The position numbers were made by a program, and so were the translations under genes. A DNA stretch of 64,000 nt from Chimonanthus salicifolius (Eukaryota; Streptophyta; Magnoliopsida; Laurales; Calycanthaceae). The first letter of the stretch is position 1; the number at the start of each line of letters is the position of its first letter. The stretch spans positions 52,762,905 to 52,826,904 of the forward strand of contig CM023540.1 of NCBI GenBank assembly GCA_013350335.1, given 5' to 3'. Shown here in pieces: positions 1-12,822 of the stretch. The notes under the pieces were generated by a model. It made no database searches. It was not told the DNA's origin and saw only the letters and a program-made list of their open reading frames with translations.

Positions 1-74
1 TTGAGATTAAATCTGGGTTAAGTTGTGAATTGATGGCTAGGATTGTATCTCATTTAGAAGTGGATGGAGGAGAT

Positions 75-205
75 TACATAAAGAACTCCTGATGGTACAT
101 CCTCATTTCTGAATCTAGCTCCCATGTTGGCTCTTCGTGGCCATGTCTCTCCCAAAATACCTTGACAAAAGGAATTGTCCGATTCCGTAGTACCCTATGT
201 TGATG
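75..205 (-). pseudogene. Ty3/gypsy chromovirus pol 3' scrap (chromodomain)
   Basis: Translated on the minus strand this reads RVLRNRTIPFVKVFWERHG followed by EEPTWELDSEM. This is the pattern of the chromodomain at the end of plant chromovirus integrases (IPLVKVxWxxH...EEATWExE.xM). Only about 45 residues remain and a stop follows. On the minus strand it lies immediately downstream of an Athila-like LTR end, so it is a fragment in a nested context. It could be the lost 3' end of the gypsy element whose reverse transcriptase sits at 16737-17830 on the same strand, but that link is inference. Confidence 0.6.
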
Positions 206-2390
206 TTTTAAATTTATAAATCTCACAAGAGTATGAACAATATATAGTACAACAATTGAGTGCGAGGTCAAACCCAAAGGAAACATTCAAAATACACATG
301 CTTCAATTTTTATGTTTCTTAGAAAACCAAGATTCAAAATCAAATCTAGGATAGAAATCAATTTTAATCTTAAAAGTATATTTCCAAGTTACGTAAATCT
401 TCATTTAAATTAGATCTACAATTTTAGAGCGTTGATTAAAAGTGATTAAAATGATATTTTAATAAAGAGTTTATAAACAATCTCAACACTAATTTCAATT
501 CACAAAATCAAAGCCTAATTAAATTAAATCTTAACTAGTTAATCAAATTGTTAGGGAGGTTTTAAGTACATGAAATAAATACATAATAAAGATTTAAAAA
601 TAAAAACTAAAACACAACATTCAAGTGAAATAAAATAAACATGAAAAATAAATTGGCAAGAAAAGTAAATGACAAAAATTAAAATTTTGGAAACTAAATA
701 TGTAGAAAGTAAAAGGTGGTTGATTGGAAAAGACCGTTCATCACCAAAGATATTTAAATAAACAAACGACCTAAATTTGAAATTCGCATAAAAATCTAAT
801 ATCCAGTTCAAGTTCATCATCAACATTAAAAATCATAAACTTTAATTTAAAAAATTAAACCTCAGTAACTTAGATTTAACAATCGTAACCTAAGTTCTAA
901 ATGTTTCATGTTTAATTAAATAATTAAACCTTACAACTCCAACATCGAATAAAAAACAATCATAAAATGAAATCAGAAATTGGATGTTTCAAGCTTCTAA
1001 ATGGATGTCCTTTGATTATTTTTTGGAAAAATTAAATACAGGATTGATTAAATTCAAGAAAGATGGAAATTGAAATTGCAATAAGAAACTCACTGCAAAA
1101 TTCGAATGGCACTATGGATCTCTATGTTTTTCCTTGGTCTCCTCTCCAATCCTTGGGCCTTTTTGGCTCCATAGTCAAATTCGAGTTTGGCTTATGGGGT
1201 ACTGGGCTATTTATAGGACTTGGGACTGGATAAACGGCTAGGATTAAATCTGGATTCAAGTTGATGGATGAAAGGTTGGGATTTAGTCTAACATATGTTG
1301 GGTGGCATGGATTAAAAACTAGAAAAGTAGGGCTTCTACATAGGGTCACACGAATTTGGACTGTTAGGTTGACTTGGAGTGTAGTGCAAGAAAGGAGAGA
1401 AAAAAATTGGGATTGGACATGGCCTTGTGATTTTTTAATTTGACTATTGGCTTAGGGTTTTGGATTGTGCAATGATATGGATGGCTATGATTAACTAGAT
1501 AGATGAATGAATGAATGAGATGTAATATGGTGGGGTGGAGGGCTGACCTATGAAATTCGAATTTGATGGAGAGGAGGTGGAAAAATCATGTATGGCTATG
1601 TTTGGATTGGATTGGGAGACAAGTTAGGACCTAGGTGAGGTGGCAAACTTGGAGAGAAAACTTAGGAATTTTCCATTATTTCATGCACATGGAGAGTTTC
1701 TAAAGTTGGGATTTTCGTGTGATGCACTAAGGGATACACGAATGGACTCCTAAAATCTTGGATTTGTGCATGGGATGAGGGCTTATGAATGAATGGTTAA
1801 GGTTGATTGTCCTAGATCTAATGGCTTTGATAGATGATGGATGATCTAAGTGCATGGATGGGTATATGGTGCATTGATGATCTTAATCCTAAGGTTTATC
1901 AATATGATGGATAGTTTGGATGTCATAAATATAAACATGATGCATGAACGGTTTGGATTAAGTAAGTGGATCTAGGGTTTTATGATATCAAATGAATATG
2001 ATGAAGGTGATGAATGAAATGGTTGGCTTGGATTGATTTGATGGGTTAACGGATGGTGTGGATGGATGATTGAAAATTGGATGGTTAGGATTACATGGGT
2101 AGGATGGGTTTTGGATATGGGCTTTGGTGGATTTGGACCTAAAGTGGATTTGTGCTTAGGATTGGTGAACTTCAATTTGGACCTGGAGTATTGGATATTG
2201 AGCTGAGGGACTTGGGCTGGTGACTTGGGCTTGCTGGGCTTGGATTCACTTTAGCCTGGCCCACATTGGGAAATGCGCATGGAGTGCTTGGCGTGGCCCA
2301 GTGTCTAGATTTTGAGCAAAGCTTGGGCCCAATTGTAGTGTATCTCTGGCCCATGGATCTTGATTTCAACTCTTGGCCTCTTAATTATCA
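206..2390 (-). repeat. Athila-type LTR, diverged copy
   Basis: The left edge (tttaaatttataa...gagtgcgaggtc) matches the 3' ends of the LTRs at 46229-48078 and 57592-58990. The orientation is the same, with transcription leftward. A TATAAATA box lies on the minus strand at 1208-1215, as in both other copies. The right edge reads TGATAATTAAGAGG on the minus strand, a plausible TG start. It abuts the truncated copia LTR with a shared TCA at 2388-2390. No coding capacity is seen; the open frames inside are short and composition-driven. Confidence 0.5.
1208..1215 (-). promoter_or_regulatory. LTR TATA box
   Basis: TATAAATA on the minus strand, upstream (in the minus direction) of the LTR 3' part. 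The same octamer sits at the equivalent place in the two other Athila LTR copies in the window, which supports it being the LTR promoter. Confidence 0.5.
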
Positions 2391-3651
2391 TTCTGGGAAC
2401 GCCTCTGACTGAGAGTCTCGTATGCACTGACCCCTCGGTGATAAGCTTAAACGACCCCTCGTAGTCGACGACTTGTTGGTAAAAGACTTGTGAGTTTTAG
2501 AATATGAACTCAAGTGGGCTCTCGAAGAAACAGACATCTTGGTATATCAAGACCGATCGAGAGTACCTGGACTGATCCCTCGGTAATGGGCAACAAATCT
2601 TTCTGGGTATGACAAGTTTCTAGACTTGAAAATACTGTCAGCATGGTGTTGCCCTAGACCGAGCCTCTAGTATGGACCGACCTCTCGGTGCCATAATTGT
2701 CGACCGGGAATGAATATTACCGTTGGGAGTGCACTGAATGCAAACAATCGGGTTTTTAACGGTAACATTCTAGTCACCGACCCCTCGGTGCAACCGACCT
2801 GTCGGTACATTACCGTTGCTACAACTCGTTGCCTTATCTATAAATACCGATCTCTATGCAACCAGTTGGCATCCTTTGGAAAATCCATTGGACCCTCATC
2901 ATTATCAGTGAGCTTAAACAAAGGCCAACAAAATGACCACTCTTTCTCTCATGCTTGAACTTGGGGAATCTAATACAACCAATCATATGGATTGAGTTTG
3001 TGAGAGAGAGGAGGGAAATGACAATAAACTAGGAAAGTTGTGGTGCAACCAGTTTCGTTGTCACCTTGGATTGTGATTGCTTTACGGAGGCTATAAGGTG
3101 GAGCGTCGGCACACATTTAGTGGGATCTTGAAGAAGCACACATCAAGAGATAGAGCTATAAAGGCAAATGCTTCTTGGTTTTAATTTTATTTTAAAACTT
3201 TTGTTTCGAAAGTGGATTAAGGAAGCTTGGTTCTGGAATCACTATAAAAAATCTGGGCTTTGTCTCCGGCACAATAGTGGGTGGAATTCCCTGCCAAATG
3301 AATAGGTGGAATTCTTATTCGACTGTGGTGGGTAAAATTCTCAGTCGATTGAGTGAGGTGGAATTCCTACTTTAATTGTGAGGGTGTAAGTCCCCACTTA
3401 GTAGATTTGGAGATAACTCAAAGTTGAATTAGTCCTAACAGTGGATGTAGGTTGGCTAACTAAACCAGTTTAAGTAAGCAACAACAAGTTATCACACTAA
3501 ACAAGTCTCTTTATTGATATTCCGCTGCACTTAAAATTTAAATAATCAAGAAATTTGTAAACACTATGCAAAATGAGATCGCCCCCCCCCCCCCCCCCCC
3601 CCCCTGCTTAGGGTCAACCATGTTGTTCTAACACCAAGAAAGGGACTTTCA
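2388..3651 (+). repeat. copia LTR 1 of chain, 5'-truncated
   Basis: It matches LTR 4 from its ctgggaacgcctctgactg segment (about base 420 of the full LTR) to the ACTTTCA end. The first ~420 bp are missing, replaced by the Athila-like LTR on the left. It carries one exact CACCGACCCCTCGGTG motif at 2775-2790 and a 22-24 bp poly-C run near 3583-3604. Confidence 0.75.
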
Positions 3652-6600
3652 AATGGTATCAGAGCATGGTGCTCTACATAAAGTATATAACCATCCGAGT
3701 TGATCCGTGCTAGAACAATGGCTACGTAAAATAAGCCACGATATTTCCAAACCTTAATTTGTGATCAAAAATATTTTCATCAATAAACATGTTTGGAAAT
3801 AGGTGAATAGAAAGTGATCAATGCCCATGGAAAAGATATTGGATAAATATTCAACTTTTATGACCACTCAGCCCGAAGACCAAAAATAGCTTGGACTAGT
3901 GATGAATTGGCTATGAACTTTTATAGTACACTTGAAGCATTCATCATTGTTGTTTCATGATATGTTTTCAAAATATTTAAAAGGCATGAGACAACAAAAG
4001 AGGCTGAAATAATCCACGGAAAAATTGTCTTTTCTAACCCAATGGATCATATCACCTATCATGACCAATTTGTACTGAGAATATAGGTGAATGACTCATC
4101 CATTGAAAAAGTCCAAGCTAAATCTCCTAGAGAAGAAGATGATGGAATATAAGAACTTGAAGATGGTAGAGACCTCCAAGTATCCTATGAGGCCATGTAC
4201 CAAACTGTTTGCCTCTCATGTTTAGGCCAACATCATGGTACAAAATTTGGAAGCTTTGATGCACAAAGTCAAATGGGAAGGCACCTAAGATTAAAACTAG
4301 ATTTGAGAAAAGGTCATCGCTGGATTGTGGACTTAGATTCCAAGTTTCACAATGTTGCGTTCAAATGTGTAAGTAAATACCACATTTGAAATATGCTTTT
4401 AGAATCACATGTATATTTTATTTTCAATCCATGTTCTTGTTTGATTGTTGGATTGATCTACTGTACGATATTCATATGTACATATAGGTTTGCACTCTAT
4501 ATTGGAAAATACTTATTTCATTTCATTTCATATGCCATGTTACTTGTGCATCTTTAAGAAATGAATGTAGTTTGTGCATTACCTCATGTATAGGGTGTGT
4601 ATGTGCTTACAGATGATATGGTACACATACACAATATCGTTTCTTTCCAAGTTCCTGAACTTGAGAATCCCTTGTGGAATGAAACATGCTCTATGTGTTT
4701 AAATGGATTGTTGGTTTGGTGTGACTTACCAAAGGTGTTGATCAAATATACTTGTCTATAATCCATTTAGGTGCCAGCTCTTTCAAGAAATGAAACTCGT
4801 TGAAGTATGTATGAAAGAATGGTAAATGTGTTTGTCATGTTTTGGATAATAACATGAAAATAGGCATGAGAGCTGTGTGGGTAGCATCATACTTCATTTC
4901 CATATGCATGTTTAATGTATTCAAGATGGGAAATGAATGTATGATTAGTGTGCTTTGTGTCTCATTCCAATTTTTGTAATTTATACATTATGTGGAATGA
5001 TTCATGTTCATAGACACCTTGCCTTTGCTAAAACTTGGAAATGCCATATCACATGATATCACACACCTGGACAATATGTTTGAATTGGTAAATTAAATGT
5101 GCTCAAGGTACTTGGATTAGTTTGGATTCAGGAGAGATCCGTAATCCATGTTCTGTGCCTACCTTCAGAAGGGTGAGTTGAATCTTCACATTGCACAGAA
5201 GCGGTGTGAATGTATGTATCATCACTGGCATTGAAAGGTGTATAAGTAAAGGTTGATGAACTATGAACATTGTAAGCATACACACACACACACATACCCA
5301 GTCATCCCTCAAGTTTAAAACCCATGTCGAAGGATAAACTAGTCAGAGGAACAGACAAATCAGTATTGTTGAAAATCAGAACACTGTCTAAAAAGGGGGG
5401 GAAAATCAAGAAGGAAGACAAGTCGATACTTATCAACATGTCAACATAGACAGGTCATTGGTCACGACCCATCGGTGAGTCGGAAAGAGTAAGTTAAAAG
5501 GTCTCTTTCTGTGATAACGACAGATTCTTCCAAAAATCGATGTTCCTCCTTTCGCTAAGCCCTGGAGATTTCCTCTTCTCCTCTCGTGCCCTAGACCAGT
5601 CAATAGTTGAAATCTCGCCGAAAACCATAGGGTTTTTTTCTTCTTTCACAGAAGAAGCAAGGGTGGCACGGTGTTTGTGAAAGTTCGTGGTCCGGTAAGC
5701 CTTGGTCAGCTCTTTCCGAGCAACCATGTCAAAAAAGGAGACTACTAAATCTCGGTCTTCGGCTTCTAGAAAAAACCCTAAGTCCAGCTCCCATTTCCTC
5801 AGGAGATCACCCAGGTTCCTGTAAGATACACCCAAACCAAGCTCTGCTCCTAAGAGTACCCCTCACAGGAAAAACCCTGCCCCTAGGACTGCATCCAGCC
5901 GTAGGTATTCTCTCAGGTCTCAATCTGGACAAAACCTGAAAATTGAAACAAAAGTGATTTCGGTGCTGGACAGTTCTGATGAGGAAAGAGAAGTGAAGGA
6001 AAATGCAGACACCTTATGTCGAACTACATCAACAACCTGGGTAATCCATCTGAAGGTCAAGAGAATGGTGAATTTGAACGAGCTTAGTCACACTCCTAAT
6101 TCGATTTATCTGCAAAATTGAAGCTCGTGTCTCACAAATTGAGGCGCATCTAGATGAGCTAGATGACGTCGTACAAAGATATGCTTAGAGTGTTCACAAA
6201 TAACTCTCTACAATACGTCAATCAACTGTTAATCTCTCCCGACGTATTGATCCTTCCCCTCCACATCATCTCCTCCAGGTGGCTCTGCTTAGGATACTCT
6301 AAATTTTAGATTTTGGAAAAACTACATTTTTTTTAAGCATCCATGTTATCCCCCTCCTTAAACCATATGTATTGAATGAATTTTTTTGAGTATCAATGAT
6401 ATGATATCATTTACTATGGTTTAATGTGTGTACTAATTTAATGGATTGCCTTTATCTTTGTTTACTGTTAACATGGATTTTGTTAAATAGACTAACATAC
6501 AGGATTAGATTAGTTGGTTTTGTATTACCATGTTAAGGAGATAAGGATCGAACTAAGATATTGCACACATCCTTGAAGTTTAGGGGAGCACAAAATATGT

Positions 6601-7422
6601 GTTGATTAGTTGTTGTCACTGGTCATGACAGTGTAAGGAAGACGATTGTGCAAGCTTGAAAAGAAGCTTGGAGAAAAATAAACTTGGAGGCAGCTAAGTT
6701 TATGAGGGAGATAATCTGGAAAAGCTTGAAAATATAGCTTGCTCCAATGGGAAGATGAGTCAAAGAAGCTACAAAAGATAGCTTGGAGAATGGGAAAAGA
6801 CTCCAAAAAGGGAAGCTAAGTGAGCTAGCTTGAACCCATTGGGAAGAAGAAGAAAAACAGTAATGCACAAGAAGGGTGCATTGGACTGTGAAGAAGAACC
6901 ATGAGCTAGAAGAAAAACTCATGGGAGCACTAAATGCAAAAAGCATGGGGGAGTGCTTGAACTCGATATCTGCCTGCTAAACCTTTGTTAATTGAATGAC
7001 AAATTGGGAGAAAAATTAATAGAAGCTATAAGACATCAAAACCAATTATGGGGAATAATTGGTGCAAAGCCGAAGTGCTTGAGCCTCTAAAAAAAGAGCC
7101 ATAAAGGTGAGGAATGAGAAGAAGCAAATAGAAATTGGGAGAATGTTTATGCTTGGAGTTTGGGAGATCAAAGTCAAGAAGATTGGGAGAAAATCTACTC
7201 AACACTGATAGCTTGGTGATAAGCTTAAGCTATGGGTAGTGTTGGTTGCTAGGATATCATGGCGTGTGGGGGAGCTGAATACTAATCTCGTTTAGGCCAT
7301 GAATGCATATTTATGTTTTGGGACTAACTCCTCTAATGATTTTCTAGTGTTTGTTTGCTTATGTGCTTGAACAGGTAAACATGAAAAGAAGCAAGCTGAA
7401 CAAGAATATGCGAAGATCATAG
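3652..7422 (+). mobile_element. copia internal region 1 (non-autonomous)
   Basis: The primer site TGGTATCAGAGC lies at 3654-3665, two bases after the LTR end. The region aligns by eye along its length with 9286-12822 (for example gagttgatccgtgctagaacaatg, the (AC)n run near 5280-5295, and ctccaggtggctctgcttagga). No reverse transcriptase, integrase or gag motif was found in any frame. Short open stretches include one starting at 5726 with an MSKKETTKSR-like basic N-terminus that stops quickly. About 100 bp including the polypurine tract before LTR 2 is missing relative to internal region 2: the sequence jumps from catag straight to TGTTAG. Confidence 0.7.
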
Positions 7423-9285
7423 TGTTAGTGCATCGGCTTGGCCAAGACCCTATGTTTGTCAATTCCATGACTCGGAAAGAAGCACTTGCCGAAAGCTTGA
7501 AAATCCAAGATGATCAAGAGTAAAGATCATGCTCCACCGAATTAAAGCTCATCGTTATGCAAATCACAAAATAGGTAATATGATTATAGATGATTTTAGG
7601 TGGTACCCACATCTCTGGACTATCCCTAGGCTTAGGAAAACAAATGATTAAAATCATATGAAGCCCAGAGAGGATGCTTGATTGTGAATTGGAACCCAAC
7701 TTGGAAATATGTATTTCATTTCACTCCAAGCACGAGCTGTCTATCTCATCGACCCCTAGGAGCAGTCAGGATCAAACCATCGTGGTCAAAGACTGGTCGG
7801 CCCGAATGACATTAGGTTCTGGAACATTAAATTGTCATTCTAGGTTTGCCTCTGATCGTGAGTCTCGTATGCACCGACCCCTCGGTGAAAGGCCGAAACA
7901 ACCCCTCGTGGTCAACGACTTCTCGATAAAGATCTTGAGTTTTGTAGTCCTTGAACTCATGTGGACTCTCAAAAAAATAGACATATTGGCAATCAAAGAT
8001 CGATCGAGAGTACCAGGACCGACTAATCAGTAAAGGGGGACAGATCGTTCTGGGTAATAGGTTTCAAGAGTTGAAACTACTGTCAAGCATGTTTTGCACA
8101 AGACCGAACCTCTCGTATGGACCGACCTCTTGGTACCATGAGTGTCGACCCATCGGCGACAATGATATGTCGACCGGGAAAGAATATTACCATTGGGAGT
8201 GCACTTAATGCACAACTGTCGGAAATGTAATGGTAACATTTCTAGTTACCAATCTCTCTGTGCGACTGACATGTCGGTACATTATCGTTACTTCAACTGG
8301 TTGCTTTCGCTTTATAAACCAACCTTTATGCAACCAGTTGGTATACTCCGGACAAATCAGTTAGACCATCATCTTTATCAGTGAGCTTAACTTGGGCCAA
8401 CAGAAGAATCACTCTCTCTCTCATGCTTACACTAGTGGAATCAAATACAACCAATCAAATGGATTGAGTTGTGAGAGAAAAGAGGAAGGAAGAAAACTCA
8501 TAAACAACCAATCTGAGGATTGAGTTTGAAAGTGAGAAGAAGAGAACCAAAAATTTGGTAGAACCAGTTTCGTTGACACCCTGGACTGTTGCTAAATGAC
8601 TGCTACCAGGCGGAGTGTCGGTATACATGGGTGGGATCTCGAAGAAGCACACATCAGAAAAAAGAGCTTCAACGGCAAGTGTTTCTTGGATTTTATTTTC
8701 TTTTGAAACCTTTGTTCCGAAGTGGATTAAGGGGAGGTGCCCCGGAACCATTATAAAAAATTCTGGAGCGATGTCTCCGGCACAGAGGTGGGTAGAACTC
8801 CCAACCAAATGGATAGGTGGAATTCTTATTCGACAGTGGTGGGTGAAATTCACAACCGATTGAGTGAGGTGGAATTCCTACTCTAATTGTGAGGGTGTAA
8901 GTCCCCACTTAGTGGACTTTGGGAATAGCTCAAGATTGAGTGAGTCCTAATAGTGGATGTAGGTTGGCTAACCAAACCACTTTAAAATGGTCTTGTGGTG
9001 TTTGATCTATGTGTGTTTGTATTTAGTATTTAAGTACCTTTATTAAGACAAATCACTTTGTATATTGATTATCTCATTATACATATTGCGCACAAGCATC
9101 GATAATCAAAGTTTATGTAAAGGGTCATAATCTTAATAAATCAAGAAATCTCTTGATAAACATTTGCTGCACTTGAAATCAAGAAATTTGTAAACACCAT
9201 TAAAAATGAGATTGACTTATTCCCCCCCCCCCATCTCTCTCGGGTCAATTATGAGTTTCTAGCACATTGAAAATGGGAACTTTCA
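7423..9285 (+). repeat. copia LTR 2 of chain (1863 bp)
   Basis: Starts TGTTAGTGCATCGGCTTGG and ends GGGAACTTTCA. A diverged primer site TGGTATCAAAG follows at 9288-9298. It contains the exact motif CACCGACCCCTCGGTG at 7872-7887 and a short poly-C run near 9224. Several open frames inside (up to 132 codons) lie on both strands and recur with stops in the sister LTRs, so they are not genes. Confidence 0.8.
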
Positions 9286-12200
9286 ATTGGTATCAAAGTA
9301 AGGTGCTCTTGACAAAGGATCTAACCATCTGAGTTGATCCGTGCTAGAACAATGACTATAAGAAAAAGCCATGATATTTCCAAGACACTATTTTTTTATG
9401 AAAATTGGAATGAAGAACTATAAATTTTTTTCATTTTAAAACATAGTTGGAAATAGGTGAATAGAAAGTGGTATGTGCCCATGGAAGAGGTATTGAGTAA
9501 ACCTTCAACTTCCATGACCGCTAAGCTCAAAGACCAAAACTGTTTGGACATGTGATGAATATGCTATACACGAAAAAACCACACATATATAGCATTCACT
9601 AGTGTTGTTTCATGACATGCTGTCAAAATATTTAAAAGACATGAAACAGCAAAAGTGGCTGAAAGAATCCAATGAAAATTGCCTCTTGTAGACCAATGGA
9701 TGTCATCACCTATCAATAAATTTGTGAGCTAAAAAATATAGGTGATTGGTTAATTTCATCCATTGAAAAAGTCCAAGTTGTATCCTCTAAGAGAAGAAGA
9801 GGACTGAGGAAGGAACTTGAAGAATGTAGTAACCTCCAAGTATCCTATAAGGTTATGTACCGGGATGTTTTAGAGACCGACATCATGGTACAAACTCTGG
9901 AATGTGGAACCATAGGATCAAATGGGAAAGCAGCCGTGGCTAAAACCAGATTTCATAAAAAGCCATCACGGAATTGTGAATTTAGATTCCAAGTCTCACA
10001 ATGTTAGGTTCAAATGTGTGTAGGGATACCACTGCTGGTACCACATTTGAAATATGTTTTGGAATCACCATGTATCTTGTTTTTAATCCATGCTCTTGTT
10101 TGATTGTTGTGCATCTTTAGGAAATAAATGTAATGTGTGCATTACCTCGTGTATAGGGTATGTGTGTGATTAAAACTGGTTTAATACACATACAGAGTAT
10201 CATTTCATTCCAAGCCCCTAAAACTTGTGAATCCCATATGGAATGAAACATGCTCTATGTCAATTAAATGGATATTTTGTTTTGGTGTGACCAACTAAAA
10301 AGTAATGATTGAATAATTTATTTAAGTGCCCAGCTCTTTTCAAGGAATTGAAGCTCCCTTGAAAGAATGGTAAATATTTTATCATGTTTTGGATAACAAC
10401 ATGATAAAAGGCATAAGAACTGTGTGTGTAGGGTCATACCTCATTCATGTGTGCTGTACTCAAATCAGGAAATGAATGTATAACTAATGTGCTTTGAGTT
10501 TTCATTCCAATATACATCAATCTGTAAATTATGTAGAATGAATTATGTTCATATATGTCTTTCCTTGCTAAAACCTGGAAATGCCGCATCTCATGACATC
10601 ACGCACTTGGACAATATACTTAACTTGGTGAATTAAATGTGTCCAAGAATCTTGGATTGATTTGGATCCAAAAAAGAGATCTGTAATCCATGGTTTGTGT
10701 CTATTTTCATAAGGGTGAATCAAATCTTCAAATGACACAAATACGGTGTGAATGTATGTATCATCACTGGCATTAAAATGTGTATAAGTAAAGCTTGAAG
10801 AATTATGAACATCACAAGCGCACACACACACACACATACCTAGTTTTCCTTCATTGTAAAACCCTGGTCGAAGGATAAACTAGTCGGAGGTACAGACAGG
10901 TCGGCACTGTTGGATTTTAGAACACAGTCTGAAAATGGGAAAAATAACAAAAGGAGACAGGTCGATACATATCGACACAGACAGGTCGTTGGTGACGATC
11001 GGTCGGTGAATCAGAAAGAGTAACTTAAAAGGGACTCTTTCTTCGAAAACAATAGACATTTCAAAATCATTGTTTTCTCTCCTGTTGGTGCTTTGCGATT
11101 TCCTCTTCTCCTCCCATGCCCTAGGTCAGCCGTTAGAACCTCCTAAAGCGGAATCTCGCTAGAAAAATAAAGGTTTTATGTTATATCCATCTCTAGTAGT
11201 TGAATAATGACAAAGGAAAAATCCAATCATTATTGTGTCCTCTGATTCTGAAAGTAATCATGCTACTCAAAAATCTAAGTGGCTTCAATAAGAATCATTG
11301 TCTCTCTTAAATACTATAGGAAGTCAGGTCAAGATCCTCACAAGGAAATCTCACAAGAAGAAATCACCTCCACCCTAACCAGAAAGTCCAAGGGAGTGAT
11401 TATTAAGGAACCTACACTTTTTATTAGAGCAAGTGTAGAAGAAGTGAGTGGAAAAGGGAAAGGGAGAAAGGATCTCACTCCTCCAGCGGAATCAAGCAGT
11501 GATGAGGAGACACTTGGTAGGAGACTTGCTACTAGTAAGGAAAGAGAGGAGAAAAGAAAAGAGGAAATAGAAGAAGCTAAAGCCGAATCGGATAGAGCTC
11601 TTATAAAACGAACCTTCCATTTCCTTGAAAAGCGTCGGGAGTTGGAAAGAAAGATTGGAGCCTTTGCAGCCTCATGGATGAATCAATTCAAAAACTCTCC
11701 GCATTCATGGAAGGACTCAAAAAGAGTACCGATGAAAATCCTCTTCCCCACCAGCATCTCCTCCTCCAGATGGCTCTGCTTAGGATAGTTTTTCATGGCA
11801 TATGTTTTGGAAAAACTATATCGTTGGTATTTTGTCTAAGCATCAATGATGCCTTCTTTGAAATGATGTGGTTTAGTGTATGTGCAAATTTGATAGCATA
11901 TATTCTATCTTTGGTCTATTGCTTTCATGGATTTTGTAAAATAGACTCACATGGAGGTTATTAGGGAGTTAAGGATCGCACTGTGAAATTGCACGTACTT
12001 TGGAGTTTGGGGGAGCACAAAATATGTATTGATTAGCACATGTCATTGGTCATGACAGTATGAGGAGGACGATTAATGACAGCTTGAACAGAATGGTTGG
12101 AGAAAAATAAACTTAGAGGCAGCTAAGTTTATGGGGGAACTAGGTCGAGAAAGCTAAGGAAGATTGCTTGAAGAATGGGGGAGAAAGACTCTAGAAATGC

Positions 12201-12822
12201 TAGGACAATTGCTCCACTCATGGAAGATATTAGCAAAGCTAAATCTTAGTTTGTGCAAGGACAAACTAATCTTAATACACGAGAAATGTATACTAAACCA
12301 AAGGGAAAACCATGAGTTTGAGTAGAACCTAGTCAAGCACTAAATGCGAAGGAGCATGGGGGAGTGCATAAAACCTGATGTCAGCCTACTAAACTTTGTC
12401 AATTGAATGACAAAATGGGAGAGAAATTAGTAGAAGTTAGAAGACATCAAAGCCAATGGACATAGGGAGAATGTCTATGCTTGGAGTTTGAGAGATCAAA
12501 CTCAAAGAAGATTGTGGGGGAATTCTTCTCAACACAGATAGCATAGATAAGCTATGGGGAGTGCCGGTCACTAGAAAATCAGGAAGTATGGGGAAGCTTG
12601 ATTACGAATCTCATTTAGTCCATGAATGAATATTTATATTTTGGGACTAACCACTCTATACTTGTTTTTGTTCTTCAACAGGAAAATGAAATGAAGCAAG
12701 CTAAACAATTATATGTGAAGACCATAGTCTTGTTTTCCATTTAAATATGTACATGTAATAAGGGTGGGTTTGTAAATGGATTAGCTTATAGGTTTTGTGA
12801 TGAAATTGACAAAAGGGGAGAT
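9286..12822 (+). mobile_element. copia internal region 2 (non-autonomous)
   Basis: Homologous to internal region 1. It ends with a purine-rich tract AAAAGGGGAG (12811-12820) directly before TGTTAGTG, the expected polypurine tract for plus-strand priming. It includes an (AC)n run at 10821-10836 and the only sizeable non-LTR reading frame (11279-11788). No pol domains are visible, so mobilisation would have needed enzymes from another copia element. Confidence 0.7.
11279..11788 (+). pseudogene. Unrecognised charged, coiled-coil-like frame in copia internal region
   Basis: The 169-codon frame is lysine/glutamate-rich. Residues roughly 85-140 (KEREEKRKEEIEEAKAE...LEKRRELERKI) look like a coiled coil, and a serine/acid patch (SSSDEE) sits before it. 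The likely natural continuation after about residue 130 is in the next frame (MDESIQKLSAFMEGL...), so a frameshift is probable. SIRE-type copia elements often have an extra frame after pol; this could be a relic of that, or a gag-like frame of the non-autonomous family. The equivalent stretch in internal region 1 is not open. No function can be assigned. Confidence 0.35.

Noticed and set aside
5494..5835. 113-codon minus-strand frame in copia internal region 1
   Set aside because: The homologous part of internal region 2 does not keep it open, and no motif is recognisable.
8455..8908. Overlapping frames of 71-132 codons in copia LTR 2
   Set aside because: They lie in LTR sequence, on both strands, and the equivalent positions of the sister LTRs contain stops.
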